From: Collimonas fungivorans Ter331
Lineage (GTDB): Bacteria > Pseudomonadota > Gammaproteobacteria > Burkholderiales > Burkholderiaceae_D
Reading direction: 5' to 3'
Assembly: GCF_000221045.1 (NCBI RefSeq)
Contig: NC_015856.1
Location: 2,412,986 to 2,476,985, forward strand
Length of the DNA stretch: 64,000 bases
Positions 17,422-25,516 of the stretch are shown here, piece by piece (position 1 is the first letter of the stretch; each line of letters begins with the position of its first letter). A model generated the notes under the pieces. The model was given only the letters and a program-made list of their open reading frames with translations, was not told the DNA's origin and did no database searches. A program made the position numbers and the translations under genes.

Positions 17422-17523
17422 GTTTTCTCCCACAGTTGTTTGGTTGAGAAACTATATCTCTTATTTTTTTCAGGCCAAACTATGATGCATAAAATTACAC
17501 TTCAGCGCATCGCATTACATCCG

Positions 17524-17946
17524 TTAAATAGTGTTGAGCAAGACGATTGACGGCGGCGCTGTCGGAATAATTTCACGAATCGCAATGCGCTGCGATTCCA
17601 GTGCGGCCAACGCTGTCCTCAGATGCAAGCGGATGGTTTTCTCGCTAGCATTGCTGTGATCGAAATCCGGCGTGGCGAGAAAGTCTTTTACCGCGGCCAG
17701 CAATTGGCGGCGGGTCAGTTTGGCTTCGGCCTGCCCGCTATCGCCGATGCGGTGCAGCAGCTGGAATGCCTGTCCGCGCTGCTCTATGAGTTTGGTGAGC
17801 TGTTCGTCGCAGCGGGCGATCGGCGTTGGATACTGCCGTACTTCCTCGCTAAGATCTTTGCTCAAATGTTCAAGATAGCTCTTGAACTCGCTCCGTACCG
17901 CTAGGGATATCTCCGGCTCCGCGCCACGCAGATTGTCTTCTCTCAT
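17524..17946 (-). CDS. Hypothetical protein, helical, 140 residues
   Basis: No family recognised. It is soluble, mostly helical and charged (EFKSYLEHLSKDLSEEVRQY, EQLTKLIEQRGQAFQLLHRI), with no signal peptide or membrane segment. A GGAG lies seven bases before the ATG. Upstream, a perfect 9-bp AT-rich inverted repeat (17976-18004) sits between this gene and an oppositely oriented short secreted-peptide ORF, suggesting joint regulation. Function unknown. Confidence 0.65.
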   Translation of the reverse strand: MREDNLRGAEPEISLAVRSEFKSYLEHLSKDLSEEVRQYPTPIARCDEQLTKLIEQRGQAFQLLHRIGDSGQAEAKLTRRQLLAAVKDFLATPDFDHSNASEKTIRLHLRTALAALESQRIAIREIIPTAPPSIVLLNTI

Positions 17947-17975
17947 GATCTTTCTCCATTAATAAGATTCCCATA

Positions 17976-18004
17976 TGCAATATTTTGATTATTATAATAT
18001 TGCA
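17976..18004. promoter_or_regulatory. AT-rich inverted repeat in a divergent gap
   Basis: Perfect arms TGCAATATT (17976-17984) and AATATTGCA (17996-18004), 11-base spacer. The right arm runs into a further ATATTGCAATAT palindrome, so GCAATAT half-sites recur. It lies between a 140-residue unknown gene (minus) and the small peptide ORF (plus) and stands out in this GC-rich genome. Probable operator for an unidentified regulator. Confidence 0.55.
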
Positions 18005-18053
18005 ATATAGAAATATATCCGAGAACTTCACACTACTCATTCTGGAGAATATT

Positions 18054-18161
18054 TTGAGAAATGTAAGAAAATTATTGGGAATACTGCCGATTTGTTGCGG
18101 CATGCTGGCGTTTTTCACCGATGCGGCGGTGGCCAAGGTGACTAACTGGACCCCGAAGTAA
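18054..18161 (+). CDS. Candidate short secreted peptide, 35 residues, TTG start
   Basis: An ORF with a TTG start, preceded by GGAG at six to seven bases. The product opens with a textbook short signal peptide (basic RNVRK, hydrophobic LLGILPICCGMLAFF, then TDAAVA) and leaves only a tiny mature tail, KVTNWTPK. Size and layout are those of a secreted peptide or of a lone signal sequence. An AT-rich palindrome lies about 50 bases upstream. Coding status is an inference from the ribosome site and signal-peptide shape only. Confidence 0.35.
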   Translation: MRNVRKLLGILPICCGMLAFFTDAAVAKVTNWTPK

Positions 18162-18214
18162 ACGCGAGCGGCGTCCGGAAGATGTCTCCCGGCCGCCGCA
18201 GACCCCGATGGGGA

Positions 18215-18973
18215 TTAGTGGGCCTTGCTTGCCGGCCTTTGCCGGAAGAACAGGATGCAGCCCAGAATGAAGGCAAACAGCGCCAGCGAGGCGGAATAAC
18301 GGCTCAGCGCCAGGCCGCCGGCATTCAGCGGCTTGTCGAGGAAATCGCCGACCACGGCGCCCAGCGGCCGGGTCAGGATGAATGCCGCCCAGAACAGCAG
18401 GGTGCGCGATATGCGCGTCCGGTAGTAGGCCAGCACCAGCAGCGCCAGCAGCGTGCCGAACACCAGCGCGGCGCCGGTGTAGCCGAGGCCGGCGCTATCC
18501 GCGGTCCAGTCGCCCAGCGCCGTCCCCAGGGTCTGGGAAAACATGATGGTCAGCCAGTAAAACATCTCGGCCTTGGGCGTGTTGACGGTGTCCACCGATA
18601 TCGAGCCGAGCGTGCGGTGCCAGACCGCCAGCGATGCCATCAGCAGGATAAACAGCAAGGTACTGCCGCCCGCATAGCCGATGCCGAGTGAACGGTCGGC
18701 AAAATCGGCCAGCGTGGTTCCCACGGTGGTGGTGGCGATGATGGTGGCCCAGTAGAGGAAAGGATGAAAACCCTTGGTCTTGATCTGGGCAAACACGGCA
18801 ACCAGGAAGATTGCGGCGAAAATGGCGGTCGCCGCCAGGTAGCCGAGGTTCATCGACATGGAGACGGCGTCGCCGCCGGTTTCACCTAGCGTAGTGGCGG
18901 CTATCTTGATGATCCAGAACAGCAGGGTCACTTCCGGGACCTTGCTCAAGCCGCGTTCGATAGACTGGTTCAT
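18215..18973 (-). CDS. COG4705-type multipass membrane protein (copy 2)
   Basis: 252 residues with about seven to eight membrane helices. Four times a glycine/threonine plus acidic motif appears at a helix start: KIAATTLGETGGD, TTTVGTTLADFADR, SQTLGTALGDW and LTRPLGAVVGDF. The repeats suggest internal duplication and a polar pathway in the membrane, perhaps for a cation or small solute; this is inference. It follows a paralog of the same length by 27 bases on the same strand, so they form an operon. The family has no established function that I know of. Confidence 0.8.
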   Translation of the reverse strand: MNQSIERGLSKVPEVTLLFWIIKIAATTLGETGGDAVSMSMNLGYLAATAIFAAIFLVAVFAQIKTKGFHPFLYWATIIATTTVGTTLADFADRSLGIGYAGGSTLLFILLMASLAVWHRTLGSISVDTVNTPKAEMFYWLTIMFSQTLGTALGDWTADSAGLGYTGAALVFGTLLALLVLAYYRTRISRTLLFWAAFILTRPLGAVVGDFLDKPLNAGGLALSRYSASLALFAFILGCILFFRQRPASKAH

Positions 18974-19000
18974 GCGGATTTCCTTTCGATATCAGGTCTG

Positions 19001-19759
19001 TTACTGGTTCAGGCGTTTCGGGACAAGCGACAGATAAATGACCATGCCGATGATCAGCGCCAAGAACACGATGCTGGCCTCTATGGCGCCGAAGCCCAGG
19101 CCGCCGCTGCTTGCCGGCTGCGACAGCAGGTCGCCGCAGGATGCGCCGAAAGGGCGCGTCAGCACATACGCGATCCAGAAACAGGCGACGGCATCGGCCT
19201 TGAATATGTAGCGGAAAAAGGCGACGGCCGCGATCAGTCCGCCGAACAGCAGGGCGGAATTGGCATAACCCAGGTTCAAGCCCTCGGCCAGCCAGTCGCC
19301 GGCCGCGGTGCCGAGGGCGAAAGTAAATAAGATCGCAGCCCAGTAAAACAGTTCACGCCTGGGGCTGTCAATTGACAGGATGGAAAGCGTTTTTTCCTGC
19401 GCATACCAGATGGCGAAGGTGGCCATCAGGGCGATGCTGAAGCAGGCGGTGGAGGCGGCCAGCGGCACGTTGAGACGGTCGGTCAGGTTGTCGGTGAGCA
19501 GGGTGCCGAATACGCTGACGAATACTACGGTGAGCCAGTATAGGGAGGGCGCGTAGCGCCTGGCGCGCAGCTGGAACGCCAGCGCGACGGCAAACAATAT
19601 GCCCATCAGCGCGGTGGTTGCGCCCAGGCCGAAATTGAGGTCGGCATTCAGGAAATCGGCGCCGGTTTCGCCGACGGTAGTGGACATCATCTTGATGATC
19701 CAGAACAGCACGGTGACTTGCGGCACCTTGTTCAGCCAAAGTCTTGCATCTGTGTCCAT
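19001..19759 (-). CDS. COG4705-type multipass membrane protein (copy 1)
   Basis: 252 residues from the ATG at 19759, which has CGGAGG five bases upstream; a nine-codon extension upstream lacks support. It is a paralog of the next gene, sharing KVPQVTVLFWIIKMMSTTVG against KVPEVTLLFWIIKIAATTLG. The same four acidic motifs are present: TTVGETGAD, SVFGTLLTDNLTDR, ALGTAAGDW and LTRPFGASCGD. First gene of a two-gene membrane-protein operon; two similar subunits could pair. A small hairpin (19803-19820) lies upstream. Function unknown. Confidence 0.8.
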   Translation of the reverse strand: MDTDARLWLNKVPQVTVLFWIIKMMSTTVGETGADFLNADLNFGLGATTALMGILFAVALAFQLRARRYAPSLYWLTVVFVSVFGTLLTDNLTDRLNVPLAASTACFSIALMATFAIWYAQEKTLSILSIDSPRRELFYWAAILFTFALGTAAGDWLAEGLNLGYANSALLFGGLIAAVAFFRYIFKADAVACFWIAYVLTRPFGASCGDLLSQPASSGGLGFGAIEASIVFLALIIGMVIYLSLVPKRLNQ

Positions 19760-19865
19760 GGCAGCCTCCGAAGTGGATGGTTTCAAATGAATTGCTGCAG
19801 CCAGTCTGGGGATCCAGACTTAGCTCAGCCATAGTGAATGCCATCCGGCCACGGAGCTGCCGCTG

Positions 19866-21128
19866 TCATAACTCCTGCATGAATTGCACAACGGCCTGGG
19901 CAAACGCCTGCGGCTGTTCCGTTGCGCTCAGGTGCGAAGCGTCTTTCAATACGACCAGGCTGGCTTGCGGGATCTGCTCGGCCAGTGTCTGCGCCATGGC
20001 CAGCGGCGTGCCCTGGTCCAGCTCGCCGGCGATCACCAGCGTCGGCACGGTTATCTGCGGCAGGCGCGCGGTGGTATCCACGGTGCCGACCGCGTGGCAG
20101 CAGCCGATATAGCCGGCAGGCCCGGTAGTGGCCAGGCGCTGGCGGAAACGCGCCACAGTGGCGCCGTGCTCGGCGCGGAAACGGTCGTGGAAATAACGCC
20201 CCATGACGGCGTCGGCAATCACTTCGATGCCTTGGGCGCGCACGGTGTCGATCCGTTGCTGCCACACTTCACGCGCCGGCGGCGGGTAGTGCGAAGTGCA
20301 GTTGGCGAGGACCAGCGCGGCCACCAGCGACGGATGGCGCAGCGCCAGTTCCTGGCCGGTCATGCCGCCCATCGACAGGCCGATCCATACCACCGGGCCG
20401 GAATCGAGCTCACGCAGCAGGCGCGCTGCGTCGTCGGCGAGGTCGGCGATGGCGTACAGTCCTGCGGGGGCGTCGGAGCTGCCGTGGCCGCGATGGTCGT
20501 AGGCGATGACGCGGCAATCGGCGGCCAGCAGGTTGGCCAGGCTGTCCCACATGGTGAGGTCGCAGCCGAGTGCATGGCTCAGCACCACGGTGTGGCGCGG
20601 CGCTTTGCCGCTGCGCGGCGCGCGCACGCTGTAATGCAAGGCCGGTTTGCTGTCGGTGGCGGCTGCGCGGCCGATGCCGGGATGGACTGCCGCCGCCGGG
20701 GCTGACGGCGCCGGCGCGTAACCGATCTGCGCGCCGATGTCGCGCAGGATCTTTTGCGCATGCGTGAATGCGGTATTGGCGGCGGGCACGCCGGCATAGA
20801 TGGCGCCCTGCATCAGCACTTCCTTCATTTCATCCGGCGTCAGGCGCGTCCCGGCGTCGCCCAGCAGCGCGGCCCGCGCATGCAGTTCGAATTCTTCCCA
20901 GCGGCCCAGCGCCATGGTGATGGCCAGCACGATCACGCGCCGGGTTTTCTGTTCCAGTCCGGGACGGCCCCAGATTTCATTCCAGGCAAAGCGCGTGATC
21001 AGGTTCTGGAATTCGGCGTTGAAGCCGGTGGCGTTGGCCAGCGAGCGGTCGACCCAGTCGTCGCCGAGTATCTGGCGGCGGTTCTGCATGCCGCGTTCGA
21101 AGTCATGATCGATGGGATCGTAGCTCAT
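19866..21128 (-). CDS. pcaCD: Fused 4-carboxymuconolactone decarboxylase / 3-oxoadipate enol-lactonase
   Basis: 420 residues. Residues about 1-130 are PcaC (RRQILGDDWVDRSLANATGF, FAWNEIWGRPGLEQKTRRV, GVPAANTAFTHA). An Ala/Pro linker leads to an alpha/beta-hydrolase PcaD domain (about 165-420) with nucleophile elbow GLSMGG, acid in GELDQGTP and histidine in DASHLSATEQP. The fusion converts 4-carboxymuconolactone through the enol-lactone to 3-oxoadipate, two consecutive steps of the protocatechuate branch. The order is PcaC then PcaD, opposite to the PcaL fusions of actinomycetes. Last gene of the pcaHGB-CD operon. Confidence 0.93.
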   Translation of the reverse strand: MSYDPIDHDFERGMQNRRQILGDDWVDRSLANATGFNAEFQNLITRFAWNEIWGRPGLEQKTRRVIVLAITMALGRWEEFELHARAALLGDAGTRLTPDEMKEVLMQGAIYAGVPAANTAFTHAQKILRDIGAQIGYAPAPSAPAAAVHPGIGRAAATDSKPALHYSVRAPRSGKAPRHTVVLSHALGCDLTMWDSLANLLAADCRVIAYDHRGHGSSDAPAGLYAIADLADDAARLLRELDSGPVVWIGLSMGGMTGQELALRHPSLVAALVLANCTSHYPPPAREVWQQRIDTVRAQGIEVIADAVMGRYFHDRFRAEHGATVARFRQRLATTGPAGYIGCCHAVGTVDTTARLPQITVPTLVIAGELDQGTPLAMAQTLAEQIPQASLVVLKDASHLSATEQPQAFAQAVVQFMQEL

Positions 21129-21178
21129 GGTTGGTTTACCTGTTCATTCGTGGTTGGGTTAGGTGCATTCAGGCGCAA

Positions 21179-22570
21179 TCAGGCGAAAACGGCTTGCGCC
21201 TGCAATGCATCCATGGCGGCCCGCAAGCCCTGCAATTGCCGGCGCGCCAATGCTTCGGCCGGTGCCGTGGCAGCGACCGGGTCGAACAATGCGCTTAATA
21301 CTTCAGGGTCAAGCTGGTCGCGCAGGCGCTCGTCCGCCTTGACGGCCTCCAGCACCACCTCGGCCAGCTGCCTGCCGTCGGCAACCGCGCGCTGCGTCAA
21401 CTGTTCCATCAGGCCATGCGCCTGCGGCCGGCCGATTGCGCCGGCCAGGTAAATTGATGCGGCCTCTGCGAACACCAGTCCTTGCAGCGCATCGATATTG
21501 CGCAGCATGCGTGCGGCATCGACCTGCAGCCCGGCGACGGCTTCGTTCAATGCGCTGAGCGCGCCATGGGCGCTGAGGAACAAGCCGGGCCACTCCGCCA
21601 GTTCGGCCTGCCAGTTGCCGAGGCCGCGCTCATGCTGCTGGCCCATGCCCGCCAGCAGCGCCGCCGCGTTTTGCGGAGTACGGGTGGCGGCCGCCAGGGC
21701 AATCATGGCCGACACCGGGTTGCGCTTGTGCGGCATGGCCGACGAACCGCCGCGGCCGTTGCCGGATGGTTCTGCCAGCTCGGCGATCTCGCCTTGCGCC
21801 AGCAGGCTGAGGTCGGTGGCGATCTTGCCCAGGCTGCCGCTCAGCACCGCGACTTCCAGTCCCAGCCGTACCCATTCGTCGCGCTGGGTATGCCAGGCGG
21901 CGTCGGCCACGGACAGATCCAGGTCGTCCGCCATGCGCTGCGCTACCAGCGGGCCTTTGGCGCCCATCACCGCCAGCGTGCCGACCGCGCCGCCCAGTTG
22001 CAACTGCAGTGCGCGCTGCGCGGCCTGGCGCAGCTGCAGGCGGGCGCGCAGCAAAGGCGCGGCCCAGCCGGCCAGCTTGAAACCGAAGCTGGTGACCTGG
22101 GCCGGCTGCATCAAGGTGCGCGCCAGTATCGGTGTCGTCAGATGCTGTGCGGCCAGGCGCAGCAAGTTGTCGGTCAGCGTTTGCAGGCCTTGGTCGAGCA
22201 GGCTCAGCGCTTCGCGGGTGACCAGCACCATGCCGGTATCGATCACGTCCTGGCTGGTGCTGCCCCAGTGCACATGGCTGGCGGATTCCTGGTTGAACAA
22301 GGCGACTGTCTTGGTCAGTTCCTTGACCAGCGGAATCGCCAGGCTGCCGGCGCGGCGGCTGGCGTGCACCAGCGCCGGGATGTCGTACAGCTGCGCGTTG
22401 CAGACGCTGGCGATGGCGCGCGCTGCGCTGTCGGGAATGATTCCTTCCGCCGCCTGCGCACGCGCCAGGGCTTCCTCGAAACGGAACATGGCTTGCACCA
22501 CGGCGGTATCGTCGAACACGGCGATCATCTCCGGGGTGGTGAGGAAACTGTCAAAAATCGAAACGCTCAC
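21179..22570 (-). CDS. pcaB: 3-carboxy-cis,cis-muconate cycloisomerase
   Basis: 463 residues of the fumarase/aspartase superfamily. The signature loop GSSAMPHKRNPV (about 267-278) and the first conserved region HWGSTSQDVIDTGMVL (about 100) are intact. It lactonises 3-carboxy-cis,cis-muconate to 4-carboxymuconolactone in the cytosol. It lies 62 bases after pcaG and 50 bases before pcaCD on the same strand, so it is part of one operon. Confidence 0.95.
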   Translation of the reverse strand: MSVSIFDSFLTTPEMIAVFDDTAVVQAMFRFEEALARAQAAEGIIPDSAARAIASVCNAQLYDIPALVHASRRAGSLAIPLVKELTKTVALFNQESASHVHWGSTSQDVIDTGMVLVTREALSLLDQGLQTLTDNLLRLAAQHLTTPILARTLMQPAQVTSFGFKLAGWAAPLLRARLQLRQAAQRALQLQLGGAVGTLAVMGAKGPLVAQRMADDLDLSVADAAWHTQRDEWVRLGLEVAVLSGSLGKIATDLSLLAQGEIAELAEPSGNGRGGSSAMPHKRNPVSAMIALAAATRTPQNAAALLAGMGQQHERGLGNWQAELAEWPGLFLSAHGALSALNEAVAGLQVDAARMLRNIDALQGLVFAEAASIYLAGAIGRPQAHGLMEQLTQRAVADGRQLAEVVLEAVKADERLRDQLDPEVLSALFDPVAATAPAEALARRQLQGLRAAMDALQAQAVFA

Positions 22571-22633
22571 TGCGGCTCCGTTCAGTCAATAAACAAGATA
22601 ACAGCGAAAAAACGGCGACAGCAACCGCCATCG

Positions 22634-23152
22634 TCAAACATAGTCGAAAAACACGGTTTCCTTGTCGCCCTGCATCCAGATATCCCAATGATAGCGGGCA
22701 TCTCCCTGTTTGCGCGCAATCAAGGTAGGGCGCCTGTCCGCGGGAACCTGGCTGAGGATCTCGGATTGCGCCAGGCCGCTGTCGTCTTCAAGGAAAACCG
22801 CGCTGAACTGGTGCTTCACCAGGCCGCGCGCAAAGACGGTGGCGAACAGCACGGGTTTTCCGAAACGCGCAGGACTGGGCAGCGATACCTCGATGCGGAA
22901 AGCGCCGTCGTCGTTGGTGGCGATGCGGCGGAAACCAGGTAGCTGCTGCGCCGTTTCGGCAGCGGCCGCATCCGGCATCCAGGCTTCGACCCAGCCGTCG
23001 TTGATCGGCGCGCCGTCGCCGTCGCGCAGCACGCCGCTGATGGTGATGGTTGGCGCTGTGGTGTGCAAGGTGGCGCTGGCGCTTACCGCCCAGGCCCATG
23101 CTTCGTGCGGAAAAGGGCCTACGGTTTGTGAGGTAGTGATATTGGAAGCCAT
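22634..23152 (-). CDS. pcaG: Protocatechuate 3,4-dioxygenase alpha subunit
   Basis: 172 residues, somewhat shorter than the usual 190-200. Intradiol dioxygenase fold with TTSQTVGPFPH at the N-terminus, ISGVLRDGDGAPINDGWVEAW (quoted in part) and FATVFARGLVKHQFSAVFLE. As in other alpha subunits the iron ligands are absent. It pairs with PcaH to form the ring-cleaving enzyme. It begins 12 bases after pcaH. Confidence 0.93.
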   Translation of the reverse strand: MASNITTSQTVGPFPHEAWAWAVSASATLHTTAPTITISGVLRDGDGAPINDGWVEAWMPDAAAAETAQQLPGFRRIATNDDGAFRIEVSLPSPARFGKPVLFATVFARGLVKHQFSAVFLEDDSGLAQSEILSQVPADRRPTLIARKQGDARYHWDIWMQGDKETVFFDYV

Positions 23153-23164
23153 TTGTATTTGCTT

Positions 23165-23857
23165 TCAGAGACTCATGGGCGTGGCGTCGCGGCCACGCAG
23201 GACGATGTCGAATTCGTAGCCCAGCATCTGGTCGTCGATCGTCTGCTCCAGGCTGAAGCGCGCAATCAGGCGCTGGCGCGCGGCCAGGTCGGGGATGCTT
23301 TGGAATATCGGGTCGTAATCGAACAGGGGATCGCTGGGGAAATACATCTGCGTCACCAGCCGCTGCGCATAGACGCTGCCGAACAGGGAGAAATGGATAT
23401 GCGCCGGGCGCCAGGCCTTGTGGTGGTTGCCCCAGGGATAAGGGCCGGGTTTGATGGTGACAAAGCGGTAGCGGCCGTCGTCGTCGGTGAGCATCTTGCC
23501 GAAGCCGAAAAAATTCGGATCGAGCGGCGCATCGTGCTGGTCGCGCTTGTGCCAGTAGCGGCCAGCGGAATTGCACTGCCACACTTCCAGCAGTGAATTG
23601 CGCACCGGCTTGCCGTCTTCATCCAGCACGCGGCCGGTGACGACGATTTTTTCGCCCAGCGGCTCGCCTTGCCCATGCCTGGTCAGGTCGGTGTCGTGCG
23701 GCAGGATCAGGCTGGGCGATGCGGTAATGTTGGCCTGGACCGGTTCGGCAGCGCGGATGCGCAGCGGTTCCCGGGTCGGGCCGCGTTTCACGGTGGAGAG
23801 ATAGGGCGGATAAATCAGGCTGGGGTAGACCCCGGTTTCTGTGGACTCGAATCTCAC
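23165..23857 (-). CDS. pcaH: Protocatechuate 3,4-dioxygenase beta subunit
   Basis: 230 residues. The iron-binding intradiol signature is visible: VLDEDGKPVRNSLLEVWQCN, then Tyr in RYWHKRDQHDAPLDP, Tyr in PGPYPWGNHHKAWRPAHIHF and the two His of the AHIHF segment. It holds the Fe(III) that cleaves protocatechuate to 3-carboxy-cis,cis-muconate. First gene of the pcaHGB-CD operon. An IclR gene is divergent, with palindromic and repeated elements between them. Confidence 0.95.
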   Translation of the reverse strand: MRFESTETGVYPSLIYPPYLSTVKRGPTREPLRIRAAEPVQANITASPSLILPHDTDLTRHGQGEPLGEKIVVTGRVLDEDGKPVRNSLLEVWQCNSAGRYWHKRDQHDAPLDPNFFGFGKMLTDDDGRYRFVTIKPGPYPWGNHHKAWRPAHIHFSLFGSVYAQRLVTQMYFPSDPLFDYDPIFQSIPDLAARQRLIARFSLEQTIDDQMLGYEFDIVLRGRDATPMSL

Positions 23858-23930
23858 GTAGGTTTCCTTTTGATTGGAGGGGATGCTGCGCCATCGTCTT
23901 GGGCAGCGAGAAAATCGGTTCTCTGCATGA

Positions 23931-23948
23931 TTGTGCGTATATCGCGCA
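23931..23948. promoter_or_regulatory. Candidate IclR/PcaR-type site upstream of pcaH
   Basis: TTGTGCGTATATCGCGCA, a near-palindrome resembling the GTGCGAT-type half-sites known for PcaR/PobR-like IclR regulators. A related TTGTGCGATATGCGCC occurs at 24045-24060, near the start of the divergent regulator. The wider region also has AGAAAATC (23909-23916) inverted at 23956-23963. Confidence 0.5.
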
Positions 23949-24044
23949 GAAACCTGATTTTCTGTCTAAGTGATTTAAATCATAGGGGATCGGCAATTTG
24001 GCATCAAGGTGATAGGATGCCGCCATAACCGTATAACGCCCACA

Positions 24045-24060
24045 TTGTGCGATATGCGCC
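24045..24060. promoter_or_regulatory. Candidate IclR-type site before the regulator gene
   Basis: TTGTGCGATATGCGCC repeats the first half of the site at 23931-23948 and lies 15 bases before the regulator's ATG, a position suited to autorepression. Confidence 0.45.
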
Positions 24061-24074
24061 CAAATGGAGATTTA

Positions 24075-24890
24075 ATGACTATCAAACCCTTGCCTGATGC
24101 GCGTTCAGACATAGCGCCAATTTCTTCTTCGGAAGAACCGCTCAAGCGCGACTTGATCGCCGGACTGGAAAAGGGCTTGCTGGTGATCGAAGCTTTTGAC
24201 CAGGAGCGCTCGCGCCTGACGATCAGCGAGGTGGCGCAGCGCGCCGGCCTGACGCGGGCCGCGGCCAGGCGCTACCTGATTACCCTGACGCACCTGGGTT
24301 ATGTGCGGCATGAACAGAAGGTGTTTTCGCTGACGCCCAAGGTGCTGAGGCTGGGACAGTCCTACCTGCATTCGGCGCGGCTGCCGCGCATCGTCCAGCC
24401 CTTGCTGTACCGCCTGGCTTATTCGCTGGAAGAGGCGGCCTCGGCCGGGGTGCTGGACCATGACGAACTGGTGTGCGTGGCCGCCGTCAGCGCCGGCCGG
24501 CTGGTATCGGCCACGCTGCAACCCGGCACACGGGTGCCGGCGTTTTGCACCGCCAACGGCCGCGTCCTGCTGGCCAGCCTGCCGCAAGCGCAGATCGAAT
24601 CGTTCCTGGAACGGCTGCAGCTTGAGCCGATCACTGCCCACACCATCGTCAACAAGGAGAGGTTGCTGCTGGAAATTACCCGCACCCGGGCCCAGGGTTA
24701 CGCCGTAGTCGACCAGGAGCTGGAACTGGGCTTGCGCACGATCGCGGTTCCGCTCAAGAATTTCCGGGGAGAGACGGTCGCGGCGGTGAACGTCAGCGTG
24801 CATGCGGCGCGCATGGCGGTGGAGGATATTGTCGAGCGTTGTTTGCCGGCGCTGTTGAAAGCGCAGGTGGAGTTGACGGCGCTGCTGTAA
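24075..24890 (+). CDS. IclR family regulator of protocatechuate genes (PcaR/PcaU/PobR type)
   Basis: 271 residues from the ATG at 24075, chosen because GGAG stands five bases upstream; upstream in-frame ATGs lack this. The winged helix is at about 30-90 (LTISEVAQRAGLTRAAARRY, LVTLxxLGYV) and the effector domain follows (ARLPRIVQPLLYRLAYSLEE, GTRVPAFCTANGRVLLA). This is the PcaR/PcaU/PobR branch, which senses 3-oxoadipate, protocatechuate or 4-hydroxybenzoate. It is divergent from pcaH and therefore the likely regulator of the pcaHGB-CD operon. Confidence 0.88.
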   Translation: MTIKPLPDARSDIAPISSSEEPLKRDLIAGLEKGLLVIEAFDQERSRLTISEVAQRAGLTRAAARRYLITLTHLGYVRHEQKVFSLTPKVLRLGQSYLHSARLPRIVQPLLYRLAYSLEEAASAGVLDHDELVCVAAVSAGRLVSATLQPGTRVPAFCTANGRVLLASLPQAQIESFLERLQLEPITAHTIVNKERLLLEITRTRAQGYAVVDQELELGLRTIAVPLKNFRGETVAAVNVSVHAARMAVEDIVERCLPALLKAQVELTALL

Positions 24891-24892
24891 GG

Positions 24893-25174
24893 CTAAGCTG
24901 CTTCCAGCACTCGCATTTCGATGTGCATGCCAGCGGCGGCGGCCATATTGACCAGGGCATCCAGGCCGAACAGGTTGATCTTGCCGCGCATGAGGTCGGA
25001 GATGCGCGGTTGTGTAACGCCGAACAACTTGGCGGCTTGCGCTTGGCTCAGGCAGGTACGTTCAAGGTGGGCTTTCAGCGCCATCATCAAGCTCGAGCGC
25101 AGCTTCATGTTCTCGGCCTCTTCGGGAGTGTCTTCGATGGCATCCCATACGCTGCTGTATTGTTTCTTGCTCAT
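24893..25174 (-). CDS. HigA-like XRE antitoxin
   Basis: 93 residues. A compact helix-turn-helix is seen at CLSQAQAAKLFGVTQPRISD followed by MRGKINLFGLDALVNMAAAA, the HTH_37 form of XRE antitoxin. It is translated from a start overlapping the toxin stop by 4 bases, giving the toxin-first order of HigBA modules. It should neutralise the toxin and repress the shared promoter at 25517-25545. It ends 3 bases after the IclR gene, tail to tail. Confidence 0.88.
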   Translation of the reverse strand: MSKKQYSSVWDAIEDTPEEAENMKLRSSLMMALKAHLERTCLSQAQAAKLFGVTQPRISDLMRGKINLFGLDALVNMAAAAGMHIEMRVLEAA

Positions 25175-25506
25175 TTTCCTAATTCCCTCATGAGGTCACG
25201 GTAACGGTTCTCGGCCAAGTCCAGATCCGGCTTGCCAGTCTTCTGTGTTTTCTTCTGGAAGCAATGAAGCACGTAGATCGCATCGGCAAACTTCGCTACG
25301 TAGATGATTCGAAACGCGCCGCTCGCGTCTCGAATCCGGATTTCTCTGACGCCTTGCCCAATCGTCGGCATCGGCTTCCAGTCGTCTGGCTCATGGCCCT
25401 GCTGTACCTGATCGAGTTGGTATCCTGCCTCACGTCGCGCCGATATGGGGAAAGTGCGGAGGTCGTCAAGGGAGCTGCCGCGAAATTCAACCGGTTTGGG
25501 ATCCAT
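25171..25506 (-). CDS. HigB/Gp49-like toxin (RelE superfamily)
   Basis: 111 residues. The Gp49-like pattern is clear: VREIRIRDASGAFRIIYVAK followed by YVLHCFQKKTQKT. This is the RelE/HigB fold in which basic residues of the last strand cleave mRNA on the ribosome. Toxin precedes antitoxin and overlaps it by 4 bases. A consensus promoter (TTGACA-17-TATATT) with a 16-bp palindrome covers the start region. The module is lodged between two IclR regulators of aromatic degradation. Confidence 0.88.
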   Translation of the reverse strand: MDPKPVEFRGSSLDDLRTFPISARREAGYQLDQVQQGHEPDDWKPMPTIGQGVREIRIRDASGAFRIIYVAKFADAIYVLHCFQKKTQKTGKPDLDLAENRYRDLMRELGK

Positions 25507-25516
25507 TATTTATTGA

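Noticed and set aside
17870-18136. 88-codon minus-strand frame overlapping the 140-residue gene start
   Set aside because: It covers the palindromic gap and lacks a ribosome site.
19760-19865. Possible metal riboswitch (yybP-ykoY type) before the tandem membrane proteins
   Set aside because: Only a simple 7-bp hairpin at 19803-19820 is visible; the conserved loop sequences of that riboswitch are not recognisable.
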